Below the pieces are notes generated by a model. It was not told the DNA's origin. It saw only the letters and a program-made list of their open reading frames with translations, and made no database searches. The position numbers were made by a program, and so were the translations under genes. A DNA stretch of 64,000 nucleotides from UBA7398 sp964632545 (GTDB lineage Bacteria; Actinomycetota; Actinomycetes; Nanopelagicales; Nanopelagicaceae), in the NCBI GenBank assembly GCA_964632545.1, contig CAZWBQ010000002.1:67439-131438 (forward strand), given 5' to 3'. Positions within the stretch are counted from its first letter, which is position 1; every line of letters begins with the position of its first letter. Positions 60,236 to 64,000 of the stretch are shown here, piece after piece.

Positions 60236-62233
60236 ATGGCCTCCTCACAACTCGGTGCAAAGGTTAGAAGCGCGCTCGATGTTGCAGTTGAAGCAATCGG
60301 TGGCTCGCCTCGCGCTGGTCAAATAGAAATGGCCGAAGCGGTGGCAAATGCGCTAAATGACCGACACCATTTATTAGTGCAAGCTGGCACTGGCACTGGA
60401 AAATCATTGGCCTACTTAATTCCAGCGTTAGTGCATGGAAAGAAAGTTTTGGTGGCGACCGCAACTCTTGCGCTGCAACGACAACTAATTGAACGCGACC
60501 TACCAAAAATAAAAGATGCGTTGGAGAAAGAGCTAAATCGGGATTTATCTTTTGCCATCTACAAAGGTGTTGGAAACTATCTCTGCCTGCAGAAAATGAA
60601 TAGCGAAATTCCAGATCCCGATGGTGAAGTGCTCTTGGAAATTGGCGTACTTGGTAAAGATGCAAAACGGTTACGAGCTTGGGCTGAATCTCCAGGCGCA
60701 TCTGGTGATCGCGACGATGCTCCAGATGTAGATCGAAGAGTTTGGTTAGCAAATTCGGTATCGGGCCGTGAATGCGTCGGTGCTGATGATTGCCAATTTG
60801 GAACCAAATGCTTTGCAGTAAATGCGAAAGCGAAAGCCCAGACCGCCGATATTGTCGTTACAAATCACACTTTGCTTGCTATCGAAATCGTGGATTCGCA
60901 TCCGATCTTGCCGGACCGAGATGCGATTGTGCTTGATGAAGCCCATGAATTTATGGATCGTACAACTCAAGCTGTTACGGAAGAACTCACCTCTGGCAGG
61001 GTTATTCGCGCCGCGCAGATGGCTAAACGGCACATGCCTGGTAAAGCTGCTGATGCATTTTCTAAAGCTGCTGATGGTTTTGCGGCTGCGATTGCAGATT
61101 ATGCTGATGATTATCGAAATAACCGCGACGAGCAACGCCGCCTTGATGAGTTACCTTCCCAATTAGAAGCTCCAGTACGAAAAGTTAAAGAAGCAGCCGA
61201 AGCGTTAGCTGCAGCAATCAATGCAGATGCAGAAATAATCGATCCCGATTCAATAGCGGAAAGAGCTCGGGTAAAAGGCGCAGTTAATGAAGTAAAGCAA
61301 ACCGCTACCAAAATGTTAAAAATTGGCCACGGTTATGTAATGTGGTTTGAACCGAATTTCTCAACTCTATATTTAGCGCCATTAGATGTTTCTGCGGAAC
61401 TTCGTAAAAATCTCTTTGCAAAAACTCCAGTTATCGCAACAAGTGCAACGCTAACTGTTGGAAAAGGATTTGATGCGATCGCCCGAAATCTTGGAATCCA
61501 AGCGGGGGAGAATGAAGATTCCGATAGTAATTGGGATATCGATCCATCAAATGTCACAATGCTTGATGTCGGTTCACCATTTGATTTTGCAAATCAAGGA
61601 ATGCTTTATTTACCAAAACATTTACCAGAGCCAGGTCGCGATGGCCCAAGTAAAGAAGCGCTGACTGAGTTAGGTGAATTAATTGATGCTGCTGGCGGTA
61701 GAACACTTGCACTTTTTTCATCCTGGCGTGGAGTTGAAGCGGCCGACGATCACTTGCGAAAAGTGTTGGCAGAGTTGCCGATTTCGATAATTACCCAGCG
61801 CCGCGGCGACAGCGTTGGAACTCTTGTAGAGAGATTCGAGAAAGATCCAACTTCAATTTTGTTGGGAACTATGAGCCTTTGGCAGGGCGTTGATGTTCCG
61901 GGCGCATCATGCACACTTGTTGCGATCGATCGAATTCCATTCCCACGACCCGATGATCCAGTTATGTCTGCGCGAGCAGCAGAGATAGATGCAGCTGGCG
62001 GATCTGGATTTATGCAAGTTTCGCTGCCAAGAGCAGCGCTTTTATTAGCTCAAGGTACCGGTCGATTAATTCGATCACTGGATGACCGTGGCGTTGTTGC
62101 AATATTAGATTCTAGAATTGTCACTAAGCGATACGGATCGATTCTATTGAATTCGATGCCACCGTTATGGCGTACTGGCGATGGTGCAATTGTTAGGGAT
62201 TCACTTTCAAGATTGCACGAGCAATACAGTTAA
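60236..62233 (+). CDS. DinG-family ATP-dependent DNA helicase
   Basis: A 665-residue superfamily 2, XPD/DinG-type helicase. Motifs: Q-like RAGQIEMAEAV, Walker A QAGTGTGKSLAYLIPA, motif Ia ATATLALQRQL, the DEAH box VLDEAHEFMD, and C-terminal motif VI region LLAQGTGRLIRS. Cysteines spread through the XPD-type cluster region (YLCLQKMN, GRECVGADDCQFGTKCFAV) fit an iron-sulfur cluster. Likely role: unwinding during repair or recombination. No SOS box is seen upstream. Its stop shares the palindrome TTAA with the stop of the convergent NUDIX gene. Confidence 0.93.
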   Translation: MASSQLGAKVRSALDVAVEAIGGSPRAGQIEMAEAVANALNDRHHLLVQAGTGTGKSLAYLIPALVHGKKVLVATATLALQRQLIERDLPKIKDALEKELNRDLSFAIYKGVGNYLCLQKMNSEIPDPDGEVLLEIGVLGKDAKRLRAWAESPGASGDRDDAPDVDRRVWLANSVSGRECVGADDCQFGTKCFAVNAKAKAQTADIVVTNHTLLAIEIVDSHPILPDRDAIVLDEAHEFMDRTTQAVTEELTSGRVIRAAQMAKRHMPGKAADAFSKAADGFAAAIADYADDYRNNRDEQRRLDELPSQLEAPVRKVKEAAEALAAAINADAEIIDPDSIAERARVKGAVNEVKQTATKMLKIGHGYVMWFEPNFSTLYLAPLDVSAELRKNLFAKTPVIATSATLTVGKGFDAIARNLGIQAGENEDSDSNWDIDPSNVTMLDVGSPFDFANQGMLYLPKHLPEPGRDGPSKEALTELGELIDAAGGRTLALFSSWRGVEAADDHLRKVLAELPISIITQRRGDSVGTLVERFEKDPTSILLGTMSLWQGVDVPGASCTLVAIDRIPFPRPDDPVMSARAAEIDAAGGSGFMQVSLPRAALLLAQGTGRLIRSLDDRGVVAILDSRIVTKRYGSILLNSMPPLWRTGDGAIVRDSLSRLHEQYS

Positions 62234-62694
62234 TTTAAATTTAAGGCAGAAATCAATTTAGAAATTTCCGGCCAAGATTTTGCAAAACTAGGATGTAAGT
62301 TATGAGCGCCAACTTCTGAGATCAATATCCACCGAACTTCCATTGATTCATCATTCATTTCATAAGCTTGTAATTTAACGTCTGCAGTGGCAATTACAGT
62401 GTGATAACTCCAGTCGCCGTGGTCATCTGTAAAAGTTTTTACCGGCGTAACTAAATGCTCAGAAATTCCAATCTCTTCACTCGCTTCTCTTAGCGCAGCT
62501 TCCAAAATACTTTCATGTGAATCACGCGCGCCACCAGGAATTCCCCAGGTATCACCGTTATGTACCCAGGGGGCTCGGTGTTGCAAGAGAATTCGATCTG
62601 CTCTTACAAGTAATAAGCCGGCGGCGCCATGTAAACCCCAATGTTTTGAACCGCAATTACATTGGATCCAACCATCACCATCGCGCGCTCCCAT
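62230..62694 (-). CDS. NUDIX hydrolase
   Basis: A 154-residue pyrophosphohydrolase. The Nudix box GX5EX7REUXEEXGU is present (GGARDSHESILEAALREASE continuing EIGI). The N-terminal IQCNCGSKHWGLHGAAGLLL is typical of an actinobacterial subgroup with a small metal-binding-like CxC...H segment. The ATG at 62694 is preferred to a TTG 54 bases upstream because homologues begin here. TAAAAC lies eight bases upstream, a weak -10. Substrate unknown; a nucleotide house-cleaning role is common. Confidence 0.87.
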   Translation of the reverse strand: MGARDGDGWIQCNCGSKHWGLHGAAGLLLVRADRILLQHRAPWVHNGDTWGIPGGARDSHESILEAALREASEEIGISEHLVTPVKTFTDDHGDWSYHTVIATADVKLQAYEMNDESMEVRWILISEVGAHNLHPSFAKSWPEISKLISALNLN

Positions 62695-62752
62695 AGCCCT
62701 TAGTTTTACACAGTTTGGCCCAGTTAGCAGAACTGCTATTAGGGCCAAGTCT

Positions 62753-62758
62753 TATCAT
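62753..62758 (+). promoter_or_regulatory. -10 element before the lipoprotein gene
   Basis: TATCAT with nine bases to the ATG at 62768 and no ribosome site. Confidence 0.35.
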
Positions 62759-62767
62759 CGCAAAGTT

Positions 62768-63280
62768 ATGGTTAATTTGAGATTGCGGTCACTTCTTTCA
62801 ATATTAATTTCAACGATTCTGATTTGTAGCTGTGCTCGTAGTGAAGGAGTTATAAATGTTGGGGGGAGTATGAATATTAAAAATATCGGGGAGATTCCAA
62901 ATCAAATTCCTTCCGCTGCCATTGATGAAGTGATTGCATACTTTGAAGCACTTAATCTGGCGCTCGATAGTGGCGATTTAACTTCACTAACTTCGGGGCG
63001 GTTTAGCAATTGTGGTTGTTTGCAGGTAGCTCAAAATATTGCAGAAATTTGGCAAAATTCCAATTTATTAGATGGTGATTATTTGATAAAAAATATCGTA
63101 GCTCTTCGAATTGGCGCTGCTGATATAGAAATCAAAGTACTGGTCACCAGAACTGAAGTATTAAAAGTTGATAGGAACTCCGGATCAGTTGAAAGTTGGC
63201 CAGCAAAAGATATTTCAACAAACTTTTCCTTAGAGAACAGAAGTGGTAACTGGATAATCGTAGGAAGTAGCGCAGGATGA
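62768..63280 (+). CDS. Hypothetical lipoprotein, DUF6318-like
   Basis: A 170-residue secreted protein with a lipoprotein signal peptide (lipobox LICSC, Cys near residue 22). The mature domain starts with AAIDEVIAYFEALNLALDSGDLTSLTS and has a CGCL pair, then a beta-rich end. This helix-then-CxC layout resembles small actinobacterial lipoproteins of the DUF6318 type. Function unknown. It overlaps the next gene by four bases (ATGA), so the two are likely made together at the cell surface. Confidence 0.7.
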   Translation: MVNLRLRSLLSILISTILICSCARSEGVINVGGSMNIKNIGEIPNQIPSAAIDEVIAYFEALNLALDSGDLTSLTSGRFSNCGCLQVAQNIAEIWQNSNLLDGDYLIKNIVALRIGAADIEIKVLVTRTEVLKVDRNSGSVESWPAKDISTNFSLENRSGNWIIVGSSAG

Positions 63281-63999
63281 AGCGTTTATTAATTCTATGG
63301 TTAGCTCTGAGCCTGATCACTACAAGTGCAAACGCAACTTGTGCGAAAGATATTTGTATAGACGTAATTGCCGACCCAACATCCAACCAGATTGTTATCA
63401 CAGCTACGAAGAAAGGCAGTTCTGGAACTACAAAATCAGGGTTAAGTACTTCGCCTAAACCAAAACGAGCTATCGTGAAGAAACCATGGGTGCCTTGGCT
63501 ACCTAAACCTGTGGTTGCTAAGAAGAGCCCAAGCCCAAAACGAACCTATGTTAGGAAACCAAAATCTAAAACAGTAAGTAGCGCAGATTTGAGTGACCGA
63601 ATCACGAAACTATTGCCAATCGGATCAATTAAGCGCCAACCTGGTAATCCTGTTTTAGTTCAAGTTCCAGTAAATTTTTGGACTACAGCCCCTACAACCT
63701 TTAGAACCATTGTGATGGTTTTAGATATCCCAGTCACTGTGGAATTACATCCACTCTTTACGTGGAGTTATGGTGATGGTGGAGTTTTCATTACGCCGTT
63801 AACAGGAGAGCCTTACCCATTAACCTTAATAACGCATACATATCATCGAACCGGGAATTACCAAGTTCGGTTAATCATCACTTGGTCTGGCACCTGGACT
63901 GTCGGAGGCGTGATTGCGCCTGTAGCCGGAGGTCTCATCAAACAAGTTGTTTCTGAGGAATTAGAAGTAATTCCGGCTCCGACAAGATTTACGGATTGA
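63277..63999 (+). CDS. Secreted PKD-like protein with basic proline-rich linker
   Basis: A 240-residue protein ending at the window edge (stop at 63997). It has a signal peptide (LLILWLALSLITTSANA), a small N-terminal part with cysteines TCAKDIC, a Lys/Pro/Ser-rich basic linker (about residues 48-105, with repeated SPKPKR and VAKKSPSPKR units) and a C-terminal PKD-like domain (FTWSYGDGG and HTYHRTGNYQVRL). Such domains mediate extracellular protein or sugar contacts; the linker could cross or bind the anionic cell wall. Coupled to the lipoprotein gene. Function unknown. Confidence 0.72.
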   Translation: MKRLLILWLALSLITTSANATCAKDICIDVIADPTSNQIVITATKKGSSGTTKSGLSTSPKPKRAIVKKPWVPWLPKPVVAKKSPSPKRTYVRKPKSKTVSSADLSDRITKLLPIGSIKRQPGNPVLVQVPVNFWTTAPTTFRTIVMVLDIPVTVELHPLFTWSYGDGGVFITPLTGEPYPLTLITHTYHRTGNYQVRLIITWSGTWTVGGVIAPVAGGLIKQVVSEELEVIPAPTRFTD

Positions 64000-64000
64000 T

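Overview
The window is a gene-dense, AT-rich stretch of bacterial chromosome (visibly below 50% GC) with no transposase, integrase, phage gene, CRISPR array, rRNA or tRNA that I can see. Gene content and order are those of Actinomycetota: dxr-rip1-ispG-proS-rimP-nusA-infB-rbfA-truB-ribF-rpsO-pnp-M16 peptidase-dapB-thyX-dapA-rnj-ftsK, then rodZ-rimO-pgsA-cinA-clgR-DUF3046-recA-recX-miaB-miaA-dapF-hflX-lexA-LysM-nrdR-nrdJ. Low GC, very short intergenic gaps and compact proteins suggest a streamlined freshwater actinobacterium of the acI / Nanopelagicales type (Planktophila or Nanopelagicus-like). That placement is inference; the phylum is well supported.

Layout. 1-6.9 kb (mostly minus strand): start of a 4-aminobutyrate-type aminotransferase, then a sugar operon (binding protein, two ABC permeases, ROK repressor, GH4 6-phospho-beta-glycosidase, BadF-type sugar kinase). 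6.9-14 kb: a beta-propeller lipoprotein and a respiratory cluster, with CtaG and a small membrane protein on minus and cupredoxin-CoxB-CoxA-CoxC-CopD on plus. 14-31.7 kb: isoprenoid, protease, tRNA-charging and translation/RNA-decay genes. 31.7-32.7 kb: AzlCD amino-acid exporter. 32.7-42.8 kb: thymidylate and lysine synthesis, RNase J, FtsK, cell-shape and tRNA/ribosome modification genes, ClgR, a TetR regulator and DUF3046. 42.8-49 kb: a complete hydroxyproline degradation cassette sitting between DUF3046 and recA. 49-60.2 kb: recA-recX-miaB-miaA-dapF-hflX, divergent lexA and a LysM division-inhibitor-like gene, nrdR and vitamin-B12-dependent nrdJ. 60.2-64 kb: DinG-type helicase, NUDIX hydrolase and two secreted proteins.

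How it fits together. The sugar operon looks like ABC uptake followed by intracellular phosphorylation and GH4 cleavage. The hydroxyproline cassette would turn trans-4-hydroxy-L-proline into 2-oxoglutarate. The DNA-damage genes carry LexA boxes and, at recA and the LysM gene, motifs matching the RecA-independent PafBC promoter of mycobacteria. Many genes have a TAnnnT -10 element only 6-9 bases before the start codon and no Shine-Dalgarno sequence, so leaderless mRNAs appear common.

Most interesting points: a chain of three overlapping micro-ORFs before infB; a haem-copper oxidase subunit I that lacks the K-channel lysine; the dual damage promoters; the leaderless-promoter pattern; a CopD gene with no ordinary start codon at its ribosome site; and the hydroxyproline island in the recA neighbourhood.
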